A stretch of DNA of 9,365 nucleotides from an uncultured Prevotellaceae bacterium (GTDB lineage: Bacteria; Bacteroidota; Bacteroidia; Bacteroidales; Bacteroidaceae), in the NCBI GenBank assembly GCA_945787625.1, contig CALZJL010000031.1, positions 1-9,365 of the forward strand, in the 5' to 3' direction. Positions 1 to 7,703 of the stretch are shown here, one piece after another. The translations under genes and the position numbers were made by a program. Each line of letters begins with the position of its first letter. Positions within the stretch are counted from its first letter, which is position 1. The notes under the pieces were generated by a model. The model was not told where the DNA came from, searched no databases, and saw only the letters and a list, made by a program, of their open reading frames with translations.

Positions 1-579
1 CCACTCTTCACGAGTCCTATTGTAGAGCGTCTTCAATTCCCACAACACGCAGGTCATATTGTGCAACTCATCACGGAATTGGCGCAATTCAGCCTCATCA
101 TCGGGGACTTCATCAAGAATGAAAATATCCATGAACACGCCCTGATTGAAAGCACCTGTCGCCTCTCCTTCTTCCATCTCGGAGGTGAGTATTGCTGTCG
201 TCAAGGAGTTTCTCAACTGTCCGTGACGTCGTGCCGAGCCTAAATCCGTATAGTTCGTCTGCCAAAAATATGGCTTAGCGAACTCTTCGTCTGCTACTTG
301 GCATAACCTGTCATATTCCCTACGGGTCATTATGACATCTATATCATTGTCCCAAGGGACGAATCCCTTGTGTCTCACGGCTCCCAAGAGTGTCCCTCCG
401 TCCAAATAATATGTTATGTTATGCTTTCGGCAAACACGGTCATATTCGACGAGCAAGTCCAACAATACTGCCCACAAAGCCTTTGTCTCGGCTGATACTA
501 AATAACCGCTCCTCACCTCTTCTTTATAGAAAGATTTGGGTAGCTGTATCTTTATCGGCAATGTGACGTTGTCTCGCAT
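1..579 (-). CDS. LicD-family phosphotransferase, N-terminal part (cut by window edge)
   Basis: An open frame of 193 codons runs from an ATG at 579 to base 1 without a stop, so the C-terminal end lies outside the window. I translated it by hand. Residues 60-82 hold the LicD/fukutin-type nucleotidyltransferase signature: DGGTLLGAVRHKGF, then PWDNDIDV, whose acidic residues D77, D79 and D81 are the likely metal ligands. A second conserved block, GVFMDIFILDEVPD, is at residues 147-160, and a QLRNSLTT block at 120-127. Known family members transfer phosphocholine or other phosphorylated groups from nucleotide donors to cell-surface glycans in the cytoplasm. The group transferred here cannot be read from the sequence, and no choline uptake or activation gene (licA, licB or licC type) is in the window. 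The start lies 6 bases after the stop of the two-domain glycosyltransferase, so the two are almost certainly co-transcribed and translationally close. The family call is firm; the substrate is unknown. Confidence 0.9.
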   Translation of the reverse strand, partial: MRDNVTLPIKIQLPKSFYKEEVRSGYLVSAETKALWAVLLDLLVEYDRVCRKHNITYYLDGGTLLGAVRHKGFVPWDNDIDVIMTRREYDRLCQVADEEFAKPYFWQTNYTDLGSARRHGQLRNSLTTAILTSEMEEGEATGAFNQGVFMDIFILDEVPDDEAELRQFRDELHNMTCVLWELKTLYNRTREEW

Positions 580-585
580 CTGTTC

Positions 586-2640
586 TTATTTACGTTTTAT
601 GACCCTGAATAATTTTCGGAAGAAACCTCTGTTAGGATGTTTCGGACCTACATAACTATCCATAAATAACTTGGATTTTTCCACCGAATTGTATGTCTTT
701 ATATACGCGATAAACGGATTTGTAGATACATCTGCTTCCTGCTCGGTCAATATGCGTGACATGGTCGACAATATCAGGTCGTGATCAATCTTGGGGGAAT
801 TATCGTACGCAAACCAAAAGAAAGGCTCGTAGACCGTTGCCAATATATTCTTTCCTCGCTGACCTATTTTTCTTTCCCTGATAAATTTATAAAAATCATC
901 TATGATATATAGGTGCTGTATCGCAAACCCACTCTGCTTGTTGAATGTCGCGCTCATTATGGAGCCTTTCTGATGACGGTTGTAGATATATACCGAGTCG
1001 TGCATGACTTTTACCGATGCCATTACTGCAAACATCTTCAAACAGAAATTAGCATCTTCATATAGGAGATTTTCGGGGAATCTGACATTAAACTTCTCTA
1101 TTATTGAACGTCGCCACAATTTGGCACAGGCACTCATATGCAGATTGAGCGCTTTGTGCAGGTCCTTATCCAATCCCAAGAGCTCGTCTTTGTCGTTTAC
1201 GTAATAGCGCTTGTCGCTTGACGGCAGCGTTCCCCAGACTTGTTCTCCTCCTTCGTACTCCACATGTATAGATCCGACAACAAGATCGACTCCTTCCGTC
1301 GCATTTTTCAACATTTTTTCTATAGCATCACAGACGAGGTAGTCATCTCCGTCTATAAACACCACATACTCACCCGTACTCTCACACAACGCGGTGTTTC
1401 TGGCTACAGATAGTCCACTATTTTTATCTGTCGACAAGAATCTTATTCGCCTATCTTTGCGCATTGCATGGCGTACCAACACCTTGGTCTCGTCCGTCGA
1501 GCAATCATCTATACATATTATTTCCAGATTTCCATAGGTCTGACGTCTGACACTTTCTATGGAGGCCTGTATGTATTTAGAGCAATTATAGCAGGTAATT
1601 ATAACCGTGACAAGGGGGTGAGATGCATCAAGAGCTTCTTGTATCGCCCCTTCACTTAGCTTAACAGAATCAAGAGCCTTGTATACTTCACGATAATGGT
1701 ATGCCAAAGGGTCTGTTATAATCAGATTAAAATCATTACGCAGTTCCGCCGAGAGTCCTTCGGTACAAAGGATTCCATCCTCACGGCAGTCTTTGAAGAA
1801 ACGACTCGCCTTGCGCAGAAACCACACACGGAGTATCATATTCAGTCTGTTGTAGTTCCACACGAACCCGCCCCAGAACAATCTTGGCAATATATCTGTA
1901 AGCGACAATTCTCGCTTCAACGCCTCATCTCCATCAACCCATTGCTTGACAGCATTCCACTCATCTATAATACAATAGACTTTGCCCGTTGAGGATACTG
2001 ACGAACCAGGATTTATCCTGTAGTGATGCAATGGCTGATTAAGCATCTTGAAACGTTTGGCCTTCGTATATACTTTGAAAGCAAACGACGTATCTTGGAA
2101 ACTTGCTCCAGGAGTAGGCAAGAAACGTATTTTACGCCCTTCTTCCAGCAAATCGCGTCTGTACAATGCGACCCATATAGACGGAGGCATACACATTATG
2201 CCAGTTTTGTCTAATGGGCGGTATACCTTGTTCTTTATCACATAACTCGTATCTGGGACTGACTCCGTACCAGTTGGTCCTTGCTGCCACAAGCAACGCA
2301 CCAAATCCAGATTTTCTGCTTCTGCCGTTTGGTATAGTACCTCATACATGTTGGGATCAATCCAATCATCGGACTCTACTATGCCTATATAATCTCCAGT
2401 CGCAGCCTCAAGACCCTTGTTCATTGAGTCTCCGTATCCTGAGTTAGGCTTATGAATTACCTTGAAGCGTGCATCAGATGCCACATATTCGTCAATAATA
2501 TCACCCGTGCCATCTGTACTGCCATCGTTTATACAAATTACCTCAATATTGGTATGAGTCTGGACTCTTATACTTTCCAGACATTCCCTAATATATTTCT
2601 CAACATTACAGCATGGAACTAATATTGATATCTTCTTCAT
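586..2640 (-). CDS. Two-domain GT2 glycosyltransferase (tandem GT-A domains)
   Basis: This 684-residue protein carries two family-2 glycosyltransferase domains. Domain 1 (about residues 3-230) starts ISILVPCCNVEKYI and has INDGS with D39, then ESDDW at 89-93 as the DxD-type metal/nucleotide site. Domain 2 (about 342-600) starts PLVTVIITCYNCSKYI and has IDDCS at 377-381, DGDDY at 430-434 and YEDANF at 527-532 as the likely acceptor-side base region. Residues 235-340 look like a helical linker. The C-terminal end is strongly basic (RKLFRVIKRK), and I see no clear membrane-spanning segment, so a cytoplasmic, membrane-associated enzyme is likely. It probably adds two sugars, or alternates two sugars, in the repeat unit; donors may include the dTDP-rhamnose and UDP-Galf made by neighbouring genes, which is inference. 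Domain 1 departs from common GT2 residues: Glu instead of the first Asp of the DSDD motif, and QD (182-183) where ED is usual. The ATG at 2640 begins directly at the first beta strand, supporting that start. Confidence 0.9.
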   Translation of the reverse strand: MKKISILVPCCNVEKYIRECLESIRVQTHTNIEVICINDGSTDGTGDIIDEYVASDARFKVIHKPNSGYGDSMNKGLEAATGDYIGIVESDDWIDPNMYEVLYQTAEAENLDLVRCLWQQGPTGTESVPDTSYVIKNKVYRPLDKTGIMCMPPSIWVALYRRDLLEEGRKIRFLPTPGASFQDTSFAFKVYTKAKRFKMLNQPLHHYRINPGSSVSSTGKVYCIIDEWNAVKQWVDGDEALKRELSLTDILPRLFWGGFVWNYNRLNMILRVWFLRKASRFFKDCREDGILCTEGLSAELRNDFNLIITDPLAYHYREVYKALDSVKLSEGAIQEALDASHPLVTVIITCYNCSKYIQASIESVRRQTYGNLEIICIDDCSTDETKVLVRHAMRKDRRIRFLSTDKNSGLSVARNTALCESTGEYVVFIDGDDYLVCDAIEKMLKNATEGVDLVVGSIHVEYEGGEQVWGTLPSSDKRYYVNDKDELLGLDKDLHKALNLHMSACAKLWRRSIIEKFNVRFPENLLYEDANFCLKMFAVMASVKVMHDSVYIYNRHQKGSIMSATFNKQSGFAIQHLYIIDDFYKFIRERKIGQRGKNILATVYEPFFWFAYDNSPKIDHDLILSTMSRILTEQEADVSTNPFIAYIKTYNSVEKSKLFMDSYVGPKHPNRGFFRKLFRVIKRK

Positions 2641-2688
2641 GTTGTGAATATATGACCTTTTTGCTTTTTAAAATATTACTATCCTTGG

Positions 2689-2696
2689 CAAATATA
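2689..2696 (-). promoter_or_regulatory. Possible -7 element of an internal promoter before the glycosyltransferase
   Basis: Read on the minus strand, these bases are TATATTTG, which fits the Bacteroidota -7 consensus TAnnTTTG. They sit 48 bases before the ATG at 2640, inside the only sizeable intergenic gap (92 bases) of the locus. I do not find a TTTG at the usual distance of about 19-20 bases upstream, and the gap is very AT-rich, so a chance match is possible. If real, it would let the glycosyltransferase and licD-like genes be expressed separately from the sugar-donor genes. I see no convincing terminator hairpin in the gap. Confidence 0.4.
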
Positions 2697-2732
2697 CAAA
2701 TAATTATTGTGATTTATGCTCTTTTAGCAATT

Positions 2733-3887
2733 TTATTTGATGTTTTGATTTAAAACCATCTCTATCACCGGCGCCATATCGAAATATTTATATTGTCCGA
2801 GACGTCCTCCAAACACAACCCCCTTCTCTCGTGATGCAAGCTCTCTATAGGCATCGGCGAGAGTATTGTTGCGAACATCATTGACAGGATAATAAGGTTC
2901 CAATCCCTCTCTGTATTCTGTGGAATACTCTTCGCTGATGACAGTCTTCGGACAGTCGTACACCTCATCGCCAAACATTTCAAAATGCTTGTGCTCTATT
3001 ACCCGAGTATATGGCTCATTATGACTCGTATAGTTGACTACAGCATTACCCTGATAGTTAGGTGTATCGAGGACACGTGTCTCAAAACTTACCGTCCTCC
3101 AGTCCAGCTTTCCCAACTGGTAATCAAAATATTCATCTATTGCACCAGTATAGACCAAATTGTCCGAATAGTCCCTCCAGTTATGACGCAAAGCACAAGT
3201 ATCAGACTCCCCCAATGAATCCTTGAAGAAATCAAAATTTGTCCTACATTCCACGCCGCACAACAATCCGTCAACAAGTCTGTTATATCCACCAATCGGT
3301 ATTCCCTGGTACCTGTCATTAAAATAGTTGTTGTCAAACACCATACGCACCGGGAGACGTTTGATGATAAATGCCGGTAATTGACTGCACTCCCTACCCC
3401 ATTGCTTCTCCGTATATTCCTTAATCAGTTTGTTGAATATATCCTTACCTACGAGACACAACGCCTGCTCCTCCAGATTCTGCGGCTCACGTCCGTGCAA
3501 CGCAGACACAGCTTCAGCCTTTTGCTCATAAATACGTTTTTGAGCCTCCTCCGGAGTATGTACATCAGGCCACATTCTGCAAAACGTGTTCATATTGAAT
3601 GGTAGATTGTACAATTCACCTTTATAGTTGGCAATCGGACAGTTTGTATATCTATTAAACTCCACAATAGAATTTACAAAGTCCCAAACCTTTTTACTAT
3701 TGGTATGAAAGATGTGTGCGCCATATTTATGCACATTTATGCCCTCGATATTCTCGCAGTAGACGTTTCCACCAAGATGCGAACGCTTGTCTACGACCAG
3801 ACATTTCTTGCCTTTCTTATTAGCAAGATGAGCAAAAGTAGCTCCATAAAGACCGGCTCCAACTATAATATAATCATACTTTTCCAT
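2733..3887 (-). CDS. glf: UDP-galactopyranose mutase
   Basis: The product (384 residues) converts UDP-galactopyranose to UDP-galactofuranose, the donor of Galf in bacterial surface glycans. It is a cytoplasmic FAD enzyme. The N-terminus YDYIIVGAGLYGATFAH holds the Rossmann dinucleotide motif G10-A-G-x-x-G15, followed by VVDKRSHLGGN at 31-41, which binds the FAD ribose. Family blocks KYGAHIFHT (54-62), YNLPFNMNTF (93-102), YTEKQWG (158-164) and DRYQGIPIGGY (191-201) are all present, and the length is normal for bacterial Glf. The frame can be opened three codons earlier by a TTG at 3896, but the ATG at 3887 places the start right before the flavin-binding strand as in relatives, so I prefer it. 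It follows the aminotransferase gene after 36 bases with no terminator, in the same operon. No frame damage is seen. Identification is secure; which glycosyltransferase uses the Galf is not known. Confidence 0.96.
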   Translation of the reverse strand: MEKYDYIIVGAGLYGATFAHLANKKGKKCLVVDKRSHLGGNVYCENIEGINVHKYGAHIFHTNSKKVWDFVNSIVEFNRYTNCPIANYKGELYNLPFNMNTFCRMWPDVHTPEEAQKRIYEQKAEAVSALHGREPQNLEEQALCLVGKDIFNKLIKEYTEKQWGRECSQLPAFIIKRLPVRMVFDNNYFNDRYQGIPIGGYNRLVDGLLCGVECRTNFDFFKDSLGESDTCALRHNWRDYSDNLVYTGAIDEYFDYQLGKLDWRTVSFETRVLDTPNYQGNAVVNYTSHNEPYTRVIEHKHFEMFGDEVYDCPKTVISEEYSTEYREGLEPYYPVNDVRNNTLADAYRELASREKGVVFGGRLGQYKYFDMAPVIEMVLNQNIK

Positions 3888-3923
3888 AAGAAGCAATTGT
3901 TTTTTATACTCATAAACTATAAA

Positions 3924-5057
3924 TCACCAGCTATTACCATTCACCAGTTCCACCACCCTTGCCGCCTCTTCAATCGTCATAGACGGAGAAATAGGCAAGC
4001 TGAGCTCCTCACGCGACAAACGCTCGGTGACAGGCAGAGAAAGCCGCGGAATATTCCAAGACACGCCCTCAAAACATTTCTGCATGTGCGGTGGGATGGG
4101 ATAATGACATAGAGTTCCCACCCCATTCTCTGCCAGATACGCCTGCAACGCATCCCTACGTCCTGCCCCCTCGACAACGACAGGAAAGAGATGATACACA
4201 TTCTGTTCATCAGGAAGCAACTCAGGCAACGAAATATACGGATTGCAGATATTATCGTAGTAATAATGCGCTATGTCCCGACGTCTCTCGTTATCCTGAT
4301 TGAGGTATCTGAGTTTTACGTCCAAAACAGCAGCCTGTATCTCATCAAGCCGACTGTTACGCCCCGAGTATTCAAACACATATTTCGCAGGACTACCATA
4401 GTTGGCAAGCGTACGAACCACGGTTGCCAAATCATTATCATTAGTAGTCACCGCCCCACCATCGCCGAGAGCACCAAGATTCTTACCAGGATAAAACGAG
4501 TGCCCGGCAGCATCTCCTATATTACCAGTCATGCAGCCGTCATAATACCGGCAACCATGGCTTTGCGCACAATCCTCCACAAGCCTCAGACCATAGCATT
4601 TGCAGATTTCGCCTATTTTCTCAGAATACGCAATCCTACCATACAGATGCACTATACAGACCGCCTTTGTCCTCTCCGTTATGGCTCGTTCTATGAGTTC
4701 CTCATCAATTTCGAGCGTATCAGCGTTAGGCTCAACAAGAACCGGAACAAGACGATTCTCCGTTATAGCCAGGATAGTCGCTATATACGTATTTGCCGGC
4801 ACAATAACCTCATCTCCACAATGCATCACACCCATTTGGATATAAGCCCTGAATATCAAAGTCAAAGCATCGAGCCCGTTTGCGCAGCCTACGGTATGCC
4901 CACACCCCACAAACTCAGAGTAACGACGTTCAAAACACTCCGTCTCCCGTCCCAACAGATACCAGCCGCTATCGACCACCCGCTTTACAGCAGCCTCAAT
5001 CTCCGCAGCATGAAGAGCATTGACCTCCTTTAATGACAAGAATGGAATAGAGTTCAT
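3924..5057 (-). CDS. DegT/DnrJ/EryC1/StrS-family PLP-dependent sugar aminotransferase
   Basis: This 377-residue cytoplasmic enzyme belongs to the fold-type I aminotransferases that put an amino group on nucleotide-linked keto-deoxysugars, usually with glutamate as donor. Visible landmarks are VGCANGLDAL (56-65, cofactor phosphate region), VPANTYIAT (86-94), EDCAQSHG (161-168, with D162 contacting the pyridine nitrogen) and HSFYPGKNLGALGDGGA (186-202, with K192 as the Schiff-base lysine). The catalytic set is intact. The general pattern (PFLSL start, NGLDALTLIFRAY, VPANTYIAT) is closest, from memory, to FdtB/QdtB-type 3-aminotransferases for dTDP-Fuc3N or dTDP-Qui3N, but a 4-aminotransferase acting directly on the RmlB product is possible. 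No FdtA/QdtA-type ketoisomerase and no sugar N-acetyltransferase is in the window. Its ATG overlaps the rmlD stop in an ATGA arrangement, implying translational coupling. Family is certain; regiospecificity is not. Confidence 0.93.
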   Translation of the reverse strand: MNSIPFLSLKEVNALHAAEIEAAVKRVVDSGWYLLGRETECFERRYSEFVGCGHTVGCANGLDALTLIFRAYIQMGVMHCGDEVIVPANTYIATILAITENRLVPVLVEPNADTLEIDEELIERAITERTKAVCIVHLYGRIAYSEKIGEICKCYGLRLVEDCAQSHGCRYYDGCMTGNIGDAAGHSFYPGKNLGALGDGGAVTTNDNDLATVVRTLANYGSPAKYVFEYSGRNSRLDEIQAAVLDVKLRYLNQDNERRRDIAHYYYDNICNPYISLPELLPDEQNVYHLFPVVVEGAGRRDALQAYLAENGVGTLCHYPIPPHMQKCFEGVSWNIPRLSLPVTERLSREELSLPISPSMTIEEAARVVELVNGNSW

Positions 5058-5935
5058 TTCATATTTTCAATACACCTTTGCAGACTATCTACCCAATATG
5101 GGACATCAACACCAAACGTCTCCTTTATAGCACGCTTGTCCAACACACTATACGACGGACGCCTGACCGCACTCGGATACTCACTACTATAACAAGGCAA
5201 TATATCACAATCGTTATGACCTGCAAGACGCGCAATCATTTTAGTAAAGTCATACCACGAACACACACCCTCATTACTATAATGATATACCCCCTGTTTC
5301 GGAGCCAGCAATATCTTTACAATAGCAGACGCCAGATCAAGCGCATACGTAGGAGTACCACATTGGTCAAAAACAACCTTTATTTGCGACCTACTCGAAG
5401 TAAGATTTAACATCGTCTTACAGAAATTCTTTCCAAACTCCGAATACAGCCACGCTGTACGAATAATTACATACTTGCAACCCGACGCCTTGATATTCTC
5501 CTCGCCACGCAACTTTGTCATGCCATACACTCCCGTAGGAGTACCTTTTTGGTCTGGTGCACACGGAGTATTATAAGGCTCCTTACCAAACACATAATCC
5601 GTAGATATATGTACGAGCCACCCACCGACCTCCTTCATAGCAAGAGCAAGATTCTCCGGAGCCCTGGCATTAAGCTTCTCCGCAAGTGCAGCCAATTGAG
5701 CATCATTCTCACAAGCATCGACATTAGTCCATGCAGCACAATTGACTATAGCATCAACCCTATGCTCTACAACCATTTTAAGTACAGCATCATAATCAGT
5801 AATATCAAGATATAAAGTCTCCAGACCATCTACCTGACATACATCTGTAAATATATAAGTATCATTAGAGTCATGCGACACTATTCGCATCTCATTACCC
5901 AATTGACCATTAGCACCAGTTACGAGAATATTCAT
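5054..5935 (-). CDS. rmlD: dTDP-4-dehydrorhamnose reductase
   Basis: RmlD carries out the last step of dTDP-L-rhamnose synthesis: NAD(P)H reduction of dTDP-4-keto-L-rhamnose at C4. The 293-residue product shows the extended SDR layout: nucleotide-binding TGANGQLG at 6-13, NCAAWTNVDACE (65-76), STDYVFG (111-117), the catalytic YGMTK with Y137 and K141, and the RmlD block FDQCGTPTYALD (189-200). The frame is open 26 codons further upstream (to 6013), but that extension would overlap rmlB by 74 bases and is not part of the fold. The ATG at 5935 starts MNILVTGANG exactly at the first beta strand, so I chose it. This leaves a 4-base gap after the rmlB stop. The gene end overlaps the aminotransferase start by 4 bases. 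It is the fourth gene of the rml set and looks fully intact. Confidence 0.96.
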   Translation of the reverse strand: MNILVTGANGQLGNEMRIVSHDSNDTYIFTDVCQVDGLETLYLDITDYDAVLKMVVEHRVDAIVNCAAWTNVDACENDAQLAALAEKLNARAPENLALAMKEVGGWLVHISTDYVFGKEPYNTPCAPDQKGTPTGVYGMTKLRGEENIKASGCKYVIIRTAWLYSEFGKNFCKTMLNLTSSRSQIKVVFDQCGTPTYALDLASAIVKILLAPKQGVYHYSNEGVCSWYDFTKMIARLAGHNDCDILPCYSSEYPSAVRRPSYSVLDKRAIKETFGVDVPYWVDSLQRCIENMK

Positions 5936-5939
5936 ACCA

Positions 5940-7073
5940 TCATCTGTCCTTATACATCGACTCATAATACCTCTCATACTCACCATTCGTGATATTGCTG
6001 AGCCACTCTTCATTATCGAGATACCATCTTACCGTCTTCTCGATTCCCTCCTCAAATTGCAGACTCGGCTCCCACCCCAATTCACGCTGTAGCTTAGTAG
6101 AATCAATAGCATACCGCGCATCGTGACCGAGACGATCTGTGACATAAGTAATCAGATCCAAATCAGCCCCCACCTCACGCCCGAGCAGACGATCGACCGT
6201 AGCAATCACACACTTGATTATATCAATATTTTTCCACTCATTAAAACCACCGATATTATAAGTCTCAGCAATCTTTCCATTATGGAATATAACATCTATC
6301 GCACGAGCATGATCCTCAACATAAAGCCAGTCCCTCACATTTTCACCCTTACCATAGACAGGCAAAGGCTTACGATGGCGTATATTATTTATAAACAACG
6401 GAATCAACTTCTCAGGAAACTGATATGGACCATAATTGTTCGAACAGTTCGTCACTATAGTAGGCATTCCATACGTATCATGAAAAGCCCTCACGAAGTG
6501 ATCACTACTCGCCTTCGAGGCAGAGTACGGTGAATGAGGATTATACTTCGTATCTTCGTAAAAGAAATCATCACCATACGCAAGATGATGTTCACTCGAA
6601 CTTGCAGTAGTCGTAAACGGAGGCTCTATACCCTCGGGGTGATTCATCACCAAAGCACCATACACCTCATCAGTAGAAATATGATAAAACCGTTTGCCCT
6701 CATATCTCTCCGGCAAAGATTCCCAATACACCCTGGCAGCCTGAAGCAGAGACAACGTACCCAAGACATTGGTACGCGCAAAAGTAAACGGGTCTTTAAT
6801 CGATCGATCCACATGACTCTCAGCAGCAAGATGTATGATACCATCGATTTCCTCCTTCCGCATTAAATCCAGAAAAGAATCAAAATCACAGATATCCATC
6901 TTCACAAACCTGTAGTTAGGCTCATTCTCTATATCCCTAAGATTTGCCAAATTGCCCGCATACGTAAGCTTATCAAGATTGACAATCCTATACTGAGGAT
7001 ATTTCTTCACAAACAGACGAACTACATGTGAACCTATAAATCCCGCACCACCAGTTATTACTATATTCTTCAT
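5940..7073 (-). CDS. rmlB: dTDP-glucose 4,6-dehydratase
   Basis: RmlB converts dTDP-glucose to dTDP-4-keto-6-deoxyglucose using tightly bound NAD+. This intermediate is the branch point between rhamnose and several aminodeoxysugars, which matters because an aminotransferase gene lies two genes downstream. The 377-residue product has the Rossmann motif TGGAGFIGSH at 7-16, HLAAESHVDRS (81-91), the catalytic triplet T134-D135-E136 in STDEVYG, Y183 and K187 in SPYSASKASSDH, and NNYGPYQFPEKLIP further on. All catalytic residues are present. A longer segment between about 140 and 180 (containing TTTASSSEHHLAYGDDFF) makes it somewhat longer than the roughly 350-residue proteobacterial enzymes; as far as I recall, this is common in Bacteroidales. 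The start at 7073 places the first strand at residues 2-7. It sits 27 bases after the rmlC stop and 4 bases before rmlD. Confidence 0.97.
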   Translation of the reverse strand: MKNIVITGGAGFIGSHVVRLFVKKYPQYRIVNLDKLTYAGNLANLRDIENEPNYRFVKMDICDFDSFLDLMRKEEIDGIIHLAAESHVDRSIKDPFTFARTNVLGTLSLLQAARVYWESLPERYEGKRFYHISTDEVYGALVMNHPEGIEPPFTTTASSSEHHLAYGDDFFYEDTKYNPHSPYSASKASSDHFVRAFHDTYGMPTIVTNCSNNYGPYQFPEKLIPLFINNIRHRKPLPVYGKGENVRDWLYVEDHARAIDVIFHNGKIAETYNIGGFNEWKNIDIIKCVIATVDRLLGREVGADLDLITYVTDRLGHDARYAIDSTKLQRELGWEPSLQFEEGIEKTVRWYLDNEEWLSNITNGEYERYYESMYKDR

Positions 7074-7100
7074 TATATATCAGACAACCGTTAAATACAA

Positions 7101-7691
7101 TTATTTATTCAATGAAAACTCCGCATACAAATCCAAATCCTCACTGAACGGAGAGACAAAGTCAGCCATACAAGCATGATGTAAATCCTTCTCGCTCATC
7201 AAAGCCCTATCTACAGGAATCCTCCAATCAATGCCAAGAGACGCGTCAGCGATAGAAATCCCACCCTCAGCCTCAGGGTGATAGAAATTATCACATTTAT
7301 ACTGAAACACAGCCACATCCGAAAGTACAGCAAAACCATGAGCAAACCCCCTCGGCACAAAAAACTCCCTATGATTCTCCTCCGAAAGTTCCACAGCCAC
7401 ATGCCTGCCATACGTCGGCGACCCACAGCGTATATCCACCGCTACGTCAAGCACTCTCCCCCTGACACATCGCACAAGCTTGCTCTGACAATAAGGAGGA
7501 CACTGGAAGTGCAAGCCACGCATTACCCCATAAGTCGACATAGACTCATTGTCCTGCACAAAGACAACCCTACGCACCTTCTCGTCAAACTCACGCTGAG
7601 AGAAGCTTTCAAAAAAATATCCCCTCTCATCTCTAAACACATCAGGCTCAATAATCACCACCCCCTCGATATCAGTATCAAATACCCGCAT
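7101..7691 (-). CDS. rmlC: dTDP-4-dehydrorhamnose 3,5-epimerase
   Basis: RmlC epimerises C3 and C5 of dTDP-4-keto-6-deoxyglucose, giving dTDP-4-keto-L-rhamnose for RmlD. It is a cupin dimer in the cytoplasm. Counting from the GTG at 7694 (one codon before the chosen start), the family residues are R59 and the catalytic base H62 in VMRGLHFQ, K72 in SKLVRCVRG, FVPRGFAHGFAVLSD at 112-126, the acid Y132 in FQYKCD and D170 in SEKD. From the ATG these numbers fall by one. The ATG at 7691 begins RVFDTDIEGVVIIEP and gives 196 residues, slightly longer than the usual 180-190 because of a C-terminal tail ending DLYAEFSLNK. The GTG immediately upstream is an alternative. The gene begins 12 bases after the rmlA stop and is followed by rmlB after 27 bases, clearly one operon. 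Confidence 0.96.
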   Translation of the reverse strand: MRVFDTDIEGVVIIEPDVFRDERGYFFESFSQREFDEKVRRVVFVQDNESMSTYGVMRGLHFQCPPYCQSKLVRCVRGRVLDVAVDIRCGSPTYGRHVAVELSEENHREFFVPRGFAHGFAVLSDVAVFQYKCDNFYHPEAEGGISIADASLGIDWRIPVDRALMSEKDLHHACMADFVSPFSEDLDLYAEFSLNK

Positions 7692-7703
7692 CACTATCTA
7701 CCA

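Noticed and set aside
61..243. Plus-strand 60-codon open frame at the left edge
   Set aside because: It lies opposite the LicD-type gene, whose conserved motifs are on the minus strand.
2742..2756. Hairpin GTTTT-GATTT-AAAAC near the end of glf considered as a terminator
   Set aside because: Only five A-T-rich pairs, inside the coding region, with no convincing T-run placed after it.
4191..5033. Plus-strand open frame (280 codons) opposite the aminotransferase
   Set aside because: No recognisable motifs and wholly inside a well-supported gene on the other strand.
5936..6013. N-terminal extension of rmlD into rmlB
   Set aside because: The added 26 residues are not part of the Rossmann fold and overlap rmlB; the ATG at 5935 fits the family start.
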